Below, piece by piece: positions 1-7,452 of a stretch of DNA of 8,237 nt (positions within the stretch are counted from its first letter, which is position 1; each line of letters begins with the position of its first letter). Position numbers and translations under genes: made by a program. The notes under the pieces are model-generated. The model was not told the DNA's origin. It made no database searches and was given only the letters and a program-made list of their open reading frames with translations. This DNA comes from Gammaproteobacteria bacterium (GTDB taxonomy: Bacteria; Pseudomonadota; Gammaproteobacteria; PS1; Pseudothioglobaceae), in contig DQNX01000033.1 in assembly GCA_015658965.1 (NCBI GenBank), positions 1 to 8,237 on the forward strand, in the 5' to 3' direction.

Positions 1-381
1 AAAATTCTTACTCGCCTCTTGCTCTTGAATACCGGCAGATTGCACTAGAAAAATAAAGGGCGCCGAAGATCCGTCCATAATCGGCACTTCAAACGAATCT
101 AATTCTACCAAGATATTATCGATGCCTAACGCCGAAAAAGCACTCATCAAATGCTCAACAGTTGATACTTTAACGCCCTGATTCTCTAGCCCTGTAGAAA
201 GCACGACCTCATTAACAAAAGCATTGTGCGCTCTAACCAGTTTACCGCCCACATCCATGCGTCTAAAAACCACGCCATGATCTACCTCGGCAGGAATAAG
301 CGTCATGTTAACCATGCTGCCACTGTGAATGCCAATACCACGCGCCTTAACGGTTTTTTTAATTGTTCTTTGTTTAATCAT
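1..381 (-). CDS. lpxC: LpxC, UDP-3-O-acyl-N-acetylglucosamine deacetylase (N-terminal part, cut by window edge)
   Basis: LpxC is the zinc-dependent cytosolic deacetylase that makes the first committed step of lipid A synthesis. I translated the minus strand from the ATG at 381-379. It gives 127 residues, open to the window edge, starting MIKQRTIKKTVKARGIGIHS, which matches the E. coli start (MIKQRT, then a G-x-G-[IL]-H-[ST]-G motif) and fixes the start codon. The STVEHL segment (residues 73-78) carries E76 and H77, equivalent to the active-site Glu and zinc-ligand His of the family. GIDNI (86-90) and PIMDGSSAPF (100-109) are further signatures. The remaining zinc ligands and the second half of the protein, normally about 300 residues in total, lie outside the window. 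It begins 9 bp after the ftsA stop and shows no clear Shine-Dalgarno sequence, so translation may depend on ftsA. In most gammaproteobacteria ftsZ separates ftsA from lpxC; here it does not. Confidence 0.96.
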   Translation of the reverse strand, partial: MIKQRTIKKTVKARGIGIHSGSMVNMTLIPAEVDHGVVFRRMDVGGKLVRAHNAFVNEVVLSTGLENQGVKVSTVEHLMSAFSALGIDNILVELDSFEVPIMDGSSAPFIFLVQSAGIQEQEASKNF

Positions 382-390
382 AAGTAGTTA

Positions 391-1626
391 TTAAAAATTA
401 AATTTATCCTTAATTTTATCAATAAATTTACCCTTATCGTCTTCTTGTGCAACTCTTAAATCAGATTCATCATAATTAAATAATAGCAACCCCAAGGCAC
501 AAGCATACTCAGGCCCTAAAAGTCTATGATCTGCTGTAATTTTATCTGTATTAACACGCCCTTGCTTAGCTCTAATTTTAAAACAACTTAATAGCAATGC
601 GTCACAATTTTTAACTTTAGAGGCGCCCCCTGTCAAAACAAAACCAGATTTCAACGAACGATAAAGCTTTCGAGACTTTAAATTTTGCTTGATTTGCGAA
701 AAAAGATCTAAGTAAGACTGCTCAATCACCTCAACTAAAGATTGGTGAGATAAGTAACGCTCACAATCTTTAGGATCTTCAATTTGTTTAAATTGAATCA
801 ATCTATCTTCTCGAATAGTTTTAATCTGTGCGCTTCCATGTTTAAGCTTTAACCGTTCTGCTTCTTTAAAAGAGGTGTCAAATGCATCGGCAATGTCTTG
901 GGTTACTTGGTTACCACCATTTTGAATAACCGCACTATAAGTAATACCGCCCTTAGTAAAAACTGATAAATTAGTCACGCCAGCACCCATATCAACCAAA
1001 CAAATACCCTCGTCTTTTTCATCTTGAGTTATATAGGCCTCACTACTCGCCATGGAATTTAGCACAATGTTGTTTAAGCCCAGACCGCTTTTTCGAATAC
1101 TTTGATCGATTGCATTCACGCATTGGTTGGATACCATCACAATATGCATGGAAACTTCCAAAGTTTTAGCCTCTTGACCAATTGGCTGATCAACAACAAT
1201 GCCTTGGTGGGTGGTGGGATTTTTGTCAAGCGTATAACGATTAGACACACTGTTAACAACCTGCTTGTTGGGTGGTGTTGCTACGGCACAAGCTGATTTA
1301 ATTGCCAAACCTAAATCTCGCTCACTAATTTCGCCACCTGTAATAGTGATCTGGCCTTCTCTGTTAATCACCGTTAAATGCGGATCAGAGATGTTCACGC
1401 TCACATTGTGAAAACCATCACCACAACTTAAATAAGCCTTATCAGCTGCTTCTTTAATGGCCTGAGCTGCTTTCTTAATATCGTTAATTAAGCCTTTTTT
1501 AACACCCGCAGACTTGCTTATACCGTGGCCAAAAACCGCGAGCCTGCCATCGGCCTCCTCGGCAAGCAAGACGACCGTCTTATGGCTGCCAATATCAACA
1601 CTTGCAAAAAAATGATTATCAGCCAT
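391..1626 (-). CDS. ftsA: FtsA, actin-like cell division protein
   Basis: FtsA is the actin-like ATPase that tethers FtsZ filaments to the inner membrane and recruits later divisome proteins. The 411 residues (E. coli 420) hold the actin-fold motifs in order: phosphate-1 loop DIGSHKT (11-17), the SHS2/1C subdomain at roughly 80-165, phosphate-2 loop VDMGAGVTNLSVF (211-223), and the adenosine-binding LTGGASKV (331-338). The last 13 residues, KFIDKIKDKFNF preceded by G, form a basic amphipathic helix equivalent to the FtsA membrane-targeting sequence, so the protein appears intact and functional. The N-terminal third is fairly diverged from E. coli. Its start overlaps the dusA stop by 8 bp, and AAGGG six bases before the ATG is a plausible ribosome binding site. 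The neighbours are unusual: ftsQ is not upstream and ftsZ is not downstream. Identity is secure; how it works without an adjacent ftsZ is open. Confidence 0.95.
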   Translation of the reverse strand: MADNHFFASVDIGSHKTVVLLAEEADGRLAVFGHGISKSAGVKKGLINDIKKAAQAIKEAADKAYLSCGDGFHNVSVNISDPHLTVINREGQITITGGEISERDLGLAIKSACAVATPPNKQVVNSVSNRYTLDKNPTTHQGIVVDQPIGQEAKTLEVSMHIVMVSNQCVNAIDQSIRKSGLGLNNIVLNSMASSEAYITQDEKDEGICLVDMGAGVTNLSVFTKGGITYSAVIQNGGNQVTQDIADAFDTSFKEAERLKLKHGSAQIKTIREDRLIQFKQIEDPKDCERYLSHQSLVEVIEQSYLDLFSQIKQNLKSRKLYRSLKSGFVLTGGASKVKNCDALLLSCFKIRAKQGRVNTDKITADHRLLGPEYACALGLLLFNYDESDLRVAQEDDKGKFIDKIKDKFNF

Positions 1627-2596
1627 TTTGACGCCCTTGTCTTGATTCTATAAAATCTAGCCACTCATATATGTGCTTTAATTCAACCACTTTTCCACTT
1701 AATAATTGTTTAAATTTTTTAGCATTAGGTTGTCCATGATACAAACCTAAAATGTGTCGTGTCATTGAGCGAATCGGCACGCCTTGCTTGCTTTGATTTT
1801 TCATATACTCAATGAAGTCTAATAATACTTGTTCACGTCTTAAAGTTGATGGGTTTTGTTGGTAAATTTTCTCATCAACCTCGCATAAAAAATAAGGCTG
1901 ATGATAAGCCACCCTTCCAAGCATAACACTGTCTACCTTTTCTAAATGATTAATCGCATCTTCTAGATGATTAATACCGCCATTAATGCCGATGGTTAAT
2001 GATGGAAAATCTTGCTTAATTTGATACACCCAATCGTAATTAAGTGGTGGCACTGTGCGGTTTTCTTTTGGACTTAAGCCTTTTAGCCAGGCCTTACGCG
2101 CATGAATAATAAACGTATCACAACCCGCTCGCTCAACTGTGGTAACAAAGTTAACCAGCTCTGCATAACTTTCCATATCGTCAACTCCAACACGAGACTT
2201 TAACGTAATCGGCAAGTCACTTACTTGTTTCATTGCATCAACACACTGTACCACCACTTGAGGTGTGTTCATCAAACAAGCACCAAAACTCCCGGATTGC
2301 ACTCTGTCTGATGGACAGCCAGCGTTAATATTTACTTCGTCATAACCCCAATCTTGGGCAATTTTAGCGCACTGCGCCATTTCACCGGGATCACTGCCAC
2401 CGAGTTGCAACACCAAAGGATGTTCACCTTCATGGTAATCTAATAAGCGTTTTTTATCACCATGTAAAATAGCCTTACTGGTGATCATTTCGGTATAGAG
2501 TTGTGCGTGCTTAGACAATAGGCGATGAAAATATCGACAATGTCGATCAGTCCAATCCATCATCGGCGCGACACTAAATTTATGTGGATAGCTCAT
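1619..2596 (-). CDS. dusA: DusA, tRNA-dihydrouridine(20/20a) synthase
   Basis: DusA is an FMN- and NADPH-dependent enzyme that reduces uridines 20 and 20a in the tRNA D-loop to dihydrouridine. The 325-residue protein has the TIM-barrel start VAPMMDWTDRHCRYF (9-23), LQLGGSDP (63-70), and NINAGCPSDRVQ (89-100) with the catalytic cysteine C94. FMN-contacting positions follow: K133 in TLKSRVG, H165 in IHARKAWL, INGGI (204-208) and LGR (226-228). IHARKAWLKGLSPKENR is a DusA-specific stretch that separates it from DusB and DusC. The helical C-terminal tRNA-recognition domain (about 250-325) is complete. The start overlaps the end of pncC by 17 bp, with no strong ribosome binding site, which suggests translational coupling. 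Its position directly before ftsA is unusual, since ftsQ normally precedes ftsA. The family assignment is very firm; the 20/20a specificity is inferred from subfamily membership. Confidence 0.95.
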   Translation of the reverse strand: MSYPHKFSVAPMMDWTDRHCRYFHRLLSKHAQLYTEMITSKAILHGDKKRLLDYHEGEHPLVLQLGGSDPGEMAQCAKIAQDWGYDEVNINAGCPSDRVQSGSFGACLMNTPQVVVQCVDAMKQVSDLPITLKSRVGVDDMESYAELVNFVTTVERAGCDTFIIHARKAWLKGLSPKENRTVPPLNYDWVYQIKQDFPSLTIGINGGINHLEDAINHLEKVDSVMLGRVAYHQPYFLCEVDEKIYQQNPSTLRREQVLLDFIEYMKNQSKQGVPIRSMTRHILGLYHGQPNAKKFKQLLSGKVVELKHIYEWLDFIESRQGRQNG

Positions 2597-3053
2597 TCAC
2601 TAAAGCCTGTATAACAAAATTAACACTACTGATTACCACCGCCTCTCGATTGCCTGAAAATTGCTGGGTATGGGTAAAGCACCGACCCAAAACACAAAAT
2701 CCAAAACAGACCATGCCTATGGGCTTATCTTTACTACCGCCTGTCGGACCGGCTATGCCGGTAATAGCAACAGCAATGTCTGTTTTTGCGTGAGCAATGA
2801 TGCCTTGAGCCATTTGCTCAGCCGTTTGTTCACTGACTGCGCCAAATCGCTCTAAAACTGCGCTATCAACACCCAGCATGTCTATTTTTGCTTGATCGCT
2901 GTAAGTAACAAAACCTCTGTCAAAATAAGCAGAAGCGCCACTTTGACTGGTCAACAAAGAAGACAGGCTTCCGCCAGTGCACGATTCAGCCGTAGCGATT
3001 GTGAGCTGCTTTTTTGTTAACATCTCAATTAACTGCTGAAGTGCAAGTTGCAT
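2580..3053 (-). CDS. pncC: PncC, nicotinamide-nucleotide amidohydrolase (CinA C-terminal domain family)
   Basis: PncC deamidates nicotinamide mononucleotide to nicotinate mononucleotide, returning the by-product of NAD-dependent DNA ligase to the NAD pool. The 157-residue protein is a stand-alone CinA C-terminal domain, close to the 165 residues of E. coli PncC, and lacks the N-terminal molybdopterin-binding-like domain of full CinA. Visible signatures are TAESCTGG (21-28) with the family's nucleophile-region Ser24, FDRGFVTYSDQAK (44-56) with Y51 and K56, GAVSEQTAEQMA (71-82), ITGIAGPTGGS (97-107) and KPIG (110-113). The start ATG shares its first base with the last base of the pepN stop (TAATG), an arrangement typical of translational re-initiation. 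Older databases call such proteins competence/damage-inducible CinA. The amidohydrolase role is inferred from the family; nothing in the sequence links it to DNA uptake. Confidence 0.93.
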   Translation of the reverse strand: MQLALQQLIEMLTKKQLTIATAESCTGGSLSSLLTSQSGASAYFDRGFVTYSDQAKIDMLGVDSAVLERFGAVSEQTAEQMAQGIIAHAKTDIAVAITGIAGPTGGSKDKPIGMVCFGFCVLGRCFTHTQQFSGNREAVVISSVNFVIQALVNELST

Positions 3054-5566
3054 TACTTGAGTGCCGCCTGAACAATTTCAAAAATATCATTTGAAAGCCC
3101 ATCAGATTTAATAATTTTTTGCAATTGCTGTTTTTGCAAAGCTTTTAATTCTGGGGTGAAACGGCGCCAATGATTATAAACCGATACCAATCTTGCACCT
3201 ATTTGCGGGTTTGATTTATTCAGTTTTAAGATAATATCGGTAAAGAATTCATAACCTTGTTGGTTGTGAAAATTAATGTAATTTTGCGCAAAGCTGCCCA
3301 CAACACTGCGCAGACGATTGGGCGTGTTAAATGAAAACAATTCATGTTGCATAAGCCGCCTAATACTCTCAACATTGCTCATTTTTGATGCCGACTGCAC
3401 GGCGAAGAATTTATCCATCACTTGTGCATCGTCTTTAAATTGCTGATAAAAATCAAGTTTAGTTTGCTCTTTATAAGGATTATCGCTGGCCATTAACATG
3501 CCAAAAGCAGCAATCTGATCAGTCATACAATTGGCTTGCTTAAATTGAGCATTGGCCAATTCTACCTTTGTGCCTTTGCTTAAATAATACAAGCATATAT
3601 TTTTTAAACTGCGACTGCCTACTGCCTCAGGGGTTAACTGATAATCCTCTTGATTCGTTAGAGATTGATAGACTTGGGTTAGCAGCGTACCAAACCGAGT
3701 TATAATTTTTTGTATGACCACTTCACGCTGTTGATGAATGGCAAATACGTCAATAATTGTTACTTGTTGATGCAAAAATCGCTCAGAAGGCAGGGTTAGC
3801 ATTTCACTGATTAAAGATTTGTCTTGGGTTGTGTTAATCACCTTTTCAATCGCATCAAAAAACAAACCCTCATCCACATCATTTGGCGTTAAGATTAATG
3901 AGCGCCAAATCTGTTGGGCGTTATCCCAAGCTGAAAATGCATCGGTCTCATGGCCGACTAAAAATACTTTTTGCTCGAAGGTTAAATCAGATGATAAATC
4001 AATCGGAGCGCTAAACCCTCTAAGCCAAGAGGTGGTTGTTTTTGGTTTAACATTTTCAAAATAAAAGGTTTCTATTTGCTGGCTAATGGTAAGTACACCC
4101 TCTTGGGTAATATCACCTTGTTGGCTAAACAGTGCATAGTTAATCGGTAATAGATAATTATGCTCGTTGTGCTGCTCAACTTCAACACTCAGGCGCTGGT
4201 TTTTTTCATCATAATCGGATTTAATGCTAATTTTTGGTGTGCCTGCTTGAGCATACCAATGCATAAATTGCGAAAGATCAAATTGATTGGCATCACTCAT
4301 ACTACCCACAAAATCATCAATCGTAACGGCGCAGCCGTCATGGCGCGAAAAGTAAAGCTTCAAGCCCTTTTGAAAACCCACCTCACCTAGAAAGGTGTGA
4401 ATCATGCGGATGACTTCAGCGCCTTTTTCATACACGGTTAGCGTATAAAAATTATTCATTTCAATGTAGCTTTCAGGGCGCACGGGGTGGCGCATCGGGC
4501 CGGCGTCTTCGGCAAACTGAAACGTGCGTAGTGCGTTAACGTCTTCGATACGCTTAATAGCTCGAGAATGCAAATCAGCGGTAAATTCCTGATCTCTAAA
4601 AACGGTCAAGCCTTCTTTTAAACTGAGCTGAAACCAGTCTTGGCAAGTAACTCGATTGCCCGTCCAGTTGTGAAAATACTCATGACCAATCACTGCTTCA
4701 ACATTAATAAAATCTCTATCTGTTGCGGTTTTTGCGTCGGCCAAAACAAACGTTGAGTTAAAAATATTAAGACCTTTGTTTTCCATTGCCCCCATATTAA
4801 AATCATCCACGGCAACAATCATGTAAATATCTAAATCATATTCAAGACCAAAGCGTGATTCATCCCAGGCAAAAGAACGCTTTAATGAATCCATGGCGAA
4901 CTGGGTTTTACCAATATTGTGCGCCTCAACATAAATCTTAAGCGCCACTTCTCTGCCAGATAGGGTTGTGTAGTTATCTTCCAATACGGCAAAATCACCT
5001 GCAACTAAGGCAAACAAGTAACACGGCTTGGGCGTGGGGTCATGCCAAGTTGTTATTTTGCTAGATTGCTCAACCAAATTACCGTTACTAAGCAGTACGG
5101 GATACTTGGCTTTATCAGCGCTTATATGTGTGGTAAACACACTCAGTACATCTGGCCGGTCAAGATAATAGGTAATCTGCCGAAAGCCATGCGCCTCACA
5201 TTGCGTGCAAAAATTGCCACTGGATTGATACAAGCCATTCAAACTGGTGTTAGTCTGAGGATGGATCCGATTCACAATTTTTAAAATAAAATCATCTTTT
5301 AAATCGTGCAGCTGCAAGCCTTTGTCACTTAACTCGTATTTTGGCTGCTCACCATCAATGGTAATTGAAATCAGCTCAAGATCAACGCCGTCCAAAAAAA
5401 GACTGTTGTCATTTGCCCGACCCTTCGGATTTTTGTAAAAAAGAATGGTTGAGCTAACCAAAGCCTCCTGCTCGTGCAAATCAAAAGCAAGCTCAGTCGT
5501 GTTAATAAGATAAGCACTCGGCTGGTAATCTTTTCTGTAAATGGGTTGTGGGGTTATAGCGTTAAT
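3053..5566 (-). CDS. pepN: PepN, aminopeptidase N (M1 zinc metallopeptidase), probable ATT start
   Basis: PepN is the major broad-specificity cytosolic aminopeptidase, removing N-terminal residues from peptides. I place the start at ATT 5566-5564, giving 837 residues (E. coli 870). The first conventional codon in frame is TTG at 5479, but the 29 residues before it clearly belong: IYRKDYQPSAYLINTTELAF aligns with the E. coli PepN N-terminus (YRHDY...TDIDLTFDL). With the ATT start, GAMEN falls at 259-263, the zinc site HEYFH at 295-299 with the third ligand E318, and the catalytic-region Tyr at 379. Each is two residues below the E. coli numbering as I recall it. An in-frame TAG at 5590-5588 limits any further extension. 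The C-terminal helical domain is complete. The start overlaps uppP by 13 bp and the stop overlaps pncC by 1 bp. The alternative ATT at 5569 would add one residue. Confidence 0.93.
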   Translation of the reverse strand: MNAITPQPIYRKDYQPSAYLINTTELAFDLHEQEALVSSTILFYKNPKGRANDNSLFLDGVDLELISITIDGEQPKYELSDKGLQLHDLKDDFILKIVNRIHPQTNTSLNGLYQSSGNFCTQCEAHGFRQITYYLDRPDVLSVFTTHISADKAKYPVLLSNGNLVEQSSKITTWHDPTPKPCYLFALVAGDFAVLEDNYTTLSGREVALKIYVEAHNIGKTQFAMDSLKRSFAWDESRFGLEYDLDIYMIVAVDDFNMGAMENKGLNIFNSTFVLADAKTATDRDFINVEAVIGHEYFHNWTGNRVTCQDWFQLSLKEGLTVFRDQEFTADLHSRAIKRIEDVNALRTFQFAEDAGPMRHPVRPESYIEMNNFYTLTVYEKGAEVIRMIHTFLGEVGFQKGLKLYFSRHDGCAVTIDDFVGSMSDANQFDLSQFMHWYAQAGTPKISIKSDYDEKNQRLSVEVEQHNEHNYLLPINYALFSQQGDITQEGVLTISQQIETFYFENVKPKTTTSWLRGFSAPIDLSSDLTFEQKVFLVGHETDAFSAWDNAQQIWRSLILTPNDVDEGLFFDAIEKVINTTQDKSLISEMLTLPSERFLHQQVTIIDVFAIHQQREVVIQKIITRFGTLLTQVYQSLTNQEDYQLTPEAVGSRSLKNICLYYLSKGTKVELANAQFKQANCMTDQIAAFGMLMASDNPYKEQTKLDFYQQFKDDAQVMDKFFAVQSASKMSNVESIRRLMQHELFSFNTPNRLRSVVGSFAQNYINFHNQQGYEFFTDIILKLNKSNPQIGARLVSVYNHWRRFTPELKALQKQQLQKIIKSDGLSNDIFEIVQAALK

Positions 5567-6348
5567 AATAAAACTCCTAGAATGATTCTATAAACAACAA
5601 AAGGCATTAGCCCAATGGTATCTAATAATTTAATAAAAAATACCACCGTTAAATAAGCGCTAACGCCGGCAATAATAAAGCCCAATACCAACATAGGCCA
5701 ATCAACGATTTGTGGTTGCTGATACAAATCAAGCAGCATCAACAAAGCTGACAGTGTAATCACAGGAATGGACAATAAAAACGCAAATTGGGTTGATTTT
5801 TTGATAGACAGCCCGATCAACAAACCGGCCGTAATGGTGATGCCCGATCTAGACGTGCCTGGAATAAGGGCCAATGCTTGCATTAAGCCAACAAAGCCAA
5901 CATCCATCCAAGTTAACTGCTCTCTAGGCGTGGCGTTTTTAGCATTCATCCAACTGGAAAATCCTAGCAACAATCCAAATATCAATGTTGAATAAGCAAT
6001 TACTTCAACTGAACGCAGATTGACTTCGATAAAATCTTTAAACAGCAGTCCGGCCAATCCCACTGGAATAGTGCCAAGCAATACCCCCCAAGCCATTTTT
6101 GATTGACCAATGGTTTGCACCTTAACCACCGAATAGAAAAAATCATTTATTAGGATTTTGATAATATCGCGATAATAAAATACAATGGCGCTTAAAGTAC
6201 CCATATGCACCACCACATCGAACGCCAAACCTTGGTCCGGCCAATCGGTGATTTTTGGTACTAAAATTAAGTGCGCCGACGATGAAATGGGCAAGAACTC
6301 ACTTAGTCCCTGAACCAATGCCAATACTGTTGTTTGTAATAAATCCAT
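5554..6348 (-). CDS. uppP: UppP (BacA), undecaprenyl-diphosphate phosphatase
   Basis: UppP is an integral inner-membrane phosphatase that converts undecaprenyl diphosphate to undecaprenyl phosphate, the lipid carrier for peptidoglycan and other envelope glycans; its overproduction gives bacitracin resistance. The 264 residues (E. coli 273) are mostly hydrophobic helices, about seven or eight segments by eye. The (E/Q)xxxE motif is QGLSEFLPISSSAHL (13-27) with E17, and the second conserved region is PGTSRSG (163-169) with R167. The first motif position is Gln rather than the Glu of E. coli, which the family consensus allows. PFVVYRIILG (249-258) near the C-terminus is also typical. The start lies 2 bp after the methyltransferase stop. 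The last three residues (LTL) may be a recent extension, because one base change at 5564 would restore a stop after L261 and an ATG for pepN. Confidence 0.95.
   Translation of the reverse strand: MDLLQTTVLALVQGLSEFLPISSSAHLILVPKITDWPDQGLAFDVVVHMGTLSAIVFYYRDIIKILINDFFYSVVKVQTIGQSKMAWGVLLGTIPVGLAGLLFKDFIEVNLRSVEVIAYSTLIFGLLLGFSSWMNAKNATPREQLTWMDVGFVGLMQALALIPGTSRSGITITAGLLIGLSIKKSTQFAFLLSIPVITLSALLMLLDLYQQPQIVDWPMLVLGFIIAGVSAYLTVVFFIKLLDTIGLMPFVVYRIILGVLLLTL
5574..5578 (-). promoter_or_regulatory. Shine-Dalgarno AGGAG that decides the pepN start
   Basis: On the minus strand AGGAG lies inside the end of uppP, followed by TTTT and then two ATT codons (5569-5567 and 5566-5564). The spacing is 4 and 7 bases, so the second ATT fits best. 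This is the best match to the ribosomal anti-Shine-Dalgarno sequence at any gene junction in the minus-strand cluster, where most starts have weak or no recognisable sites. It supports initiation at an AUU codon rather than at the TTG 85 bases further on. Confidence 0.7.
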
Positions 6349-6350
6349 CG

Positions 6351-7445
6351 TTATAATTTATGAGTTAAATCTTGTTCGGAAAATCCTCTCAATTTTACCG
6401 ATAGTTTTTTCGTGAGTGCTAATACCTTGAAACTCTCGCCCATGGCACTGGGCAAGACTAATTGTTTAACTTGCTGTGCTAAAGTAATGCGTCTATCTTC
6501 ATCCGTTTCAGCCAATAGATACTCATCAATCCCTAATGAAATTAAAAACATCGCTTGCGTAGCATAACCTTGAATATCAAAGCCACTACGTTGGGCCTGA
6601 TCAGCCATATCAGAAAAATTAACAGAGGTGGTAATGTCTTGTTCACCCACGTGCACAAAAGGGTCATCGCTAGCTTTATGTTGATAGTAACACCTAAGCG
6701 TACCTTCGCCTCGTTGAGGATGAAAATACTCATCTCTACCCATGCCGTAATCAATTAACAACACCAAGCCTTGATCGACGATATCGCCTAATGTATCCAC
6801 CCAAGCCATCGCTCTAAGGTTTACTTCAGTGGTGTACCCTTGTTCAACTTCATTAGGCAATAATACTTTGTCATCCGTATAGGCTTGATCAAACATCTTC
6901 CATTGCAATTGATCGTCTTTACAATCCACACCAAGCTCTACAAAGCCAGCTTGTTTTTTAATTAAACGCTTAGCTGGCATCGCATCTAAAACTTCATTGG
7001 CAATCACCACACCTGAAAAATACTCAGGCAAAGTGCTCAGCCACACCACTCTCTCGAGTAACTCAGGCAAAACTTTAGCGATTGTTTGTTTTTGTCTTTG
7101 CTTGAGTTCGGCACTAAGCTCAAGAATGTAGTATTTTTTCGGCAAGTTATCGAGTCGGGCTAATTCAAATAGAATTTGAGTCGCCAATATGCCGCTACCT
7201 GCACCAAACTCTAAAATATCATTATTCCCATCAAGCACCTGTGTGCATTGGCGTGCCAAACAAAATCCAAACAAATCCGAAGTTTCTGGTGCGGTAATAA
7301 AATCCCCTTGCTCACCAAATTTTTGAGCGCCACCACTGTAATAACCTTGTGCCGGATAATATAAAGCTAAATTCATAAATTCATCGAAACCTATGGGCTT
7401 AGCTTTTTGTATAATAGTGTTTTTGATTATTTGTTCTAAAGTCAC
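6351..7445 (-). CDS. MidA/NDUFAF7-family class I SAM-dependent methyltransferase (COG1565, DUF185)
   Basis: The protein belongs to the family of mitochondrial NDUFAF7 (MidA), which dimethylates an arginine of complex I subunit NDUFS2; the bacterial role is not established. With the GTG start at 7445 it has 364 residues. Family signatures in order are FDEFMNLALYYPAQGYYS (20-37), GDFITAPETSDLFG (47-60), the SAM-binding loop ILEFGAGSG (77-85), ANEVLDAMPAKR (149-160), LLIDYGMGR (229-237) and HVGEQDITTSVNF (265-277). An alternative ATG at 7472 adds nine residues (MLFSYKIVF), which look like read-through of the intergenic region and overlap folM by 13 bp. However, GGTGAT lies just before that ATG and could pair with 16S rRNA, so the choice is open. 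It heads the minus-strand cluster. The usual family size is about 360-400 residues, so it is complete. Confidence 0.87.
   Translation of the reverse strand: MTLEQIIKNTIIQKAKPIGFDEFMNLALYYPAQGYYSGGAQKFGEQGDFITAPETSDLFGFCLARQCTQVLDGNNDILEFGAGSGILATQILFELARLDNLPKKYYILELSAELKQRQKQTIAKVLPELLERVVWLSTLPEYFSGVVIANEVLDAMPAKRLIKKQAGFVELGVDCKDDQLQWKMFDQAYTDDKVLLPNEVEQGYTTEVNLRAMAWVDTLGDIVDQGLVLLIDYGMGRDEYFHPQRGEGTLRCYYQHKASDDPFVHVGEQDITTSVNFSDMADQAQRSGFDIQGYATQAMFLISLGIDEYLLAETDEDRRITLAQQVKQLVLPSAMGESFKVLALTKKLSVKLRGFSEQDLTHKL
7410..7415 (+). promoter_or_regulatory. Possible -10 element for the pteridine reductase gene
   Basis: A perfect TATAAT on the plus strand lies 44 bases before the folM-like ATG, inside the first codons of the methyltransferase gene. 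It would give a leader of about 35-40 bases. The upstream -35 region is poor, and no clear Shine-Dalgarno sequence lies near the ATG. In AT-rich DNA such a match can occur by chance. Confidence 0.35.
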
Positions 7446-7452
7446 AAAAACT

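Noticed and set aside
382..420. Possible terminator at the AT-rich ftsA end
   Set aside because: The stretch is AT-rich but has no hairpin with a following T-run, and lpxC begins at once.
1102..1296. Plus-strand open frame opposite ftsA
   Set aside because: It is antisense to a conserved gene, has no recognisable motifs and no ribosome binding site; it is a shadow of ftsA.
2584..2855. Two overlapping plus-strand open frames opposite pncC
   Set aside because: Both are antisense to conserved PncC codons and overlap each other in different frames, as expected by chance.
3819..5284. Three plus-strand open frames of 76-81 codons opposite pepN
   Set aside because: They are antisense to the conserved aminopeptidase, show no family resemblance and have no start signals.
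3053..5479. TTG at 5479-5477 as the start of pepN
   Set aside because: It removes 29 residues that match the PepN N-terminus, and no good Shine-Dalgarno sequence lies at the right distance; ATT at 5566 with AGGAG fits better.
5768..5995. Plus-strand open frame opposite uppP
   Set aside because: It lies antisense to the PGTSRSG region and is explained by uppP codon constraints.
6542..6758. Open frames on both strands within the methyltransferase gene
   Set aside because: Both are out of frame with a complete conserved protein and carry no motifs.
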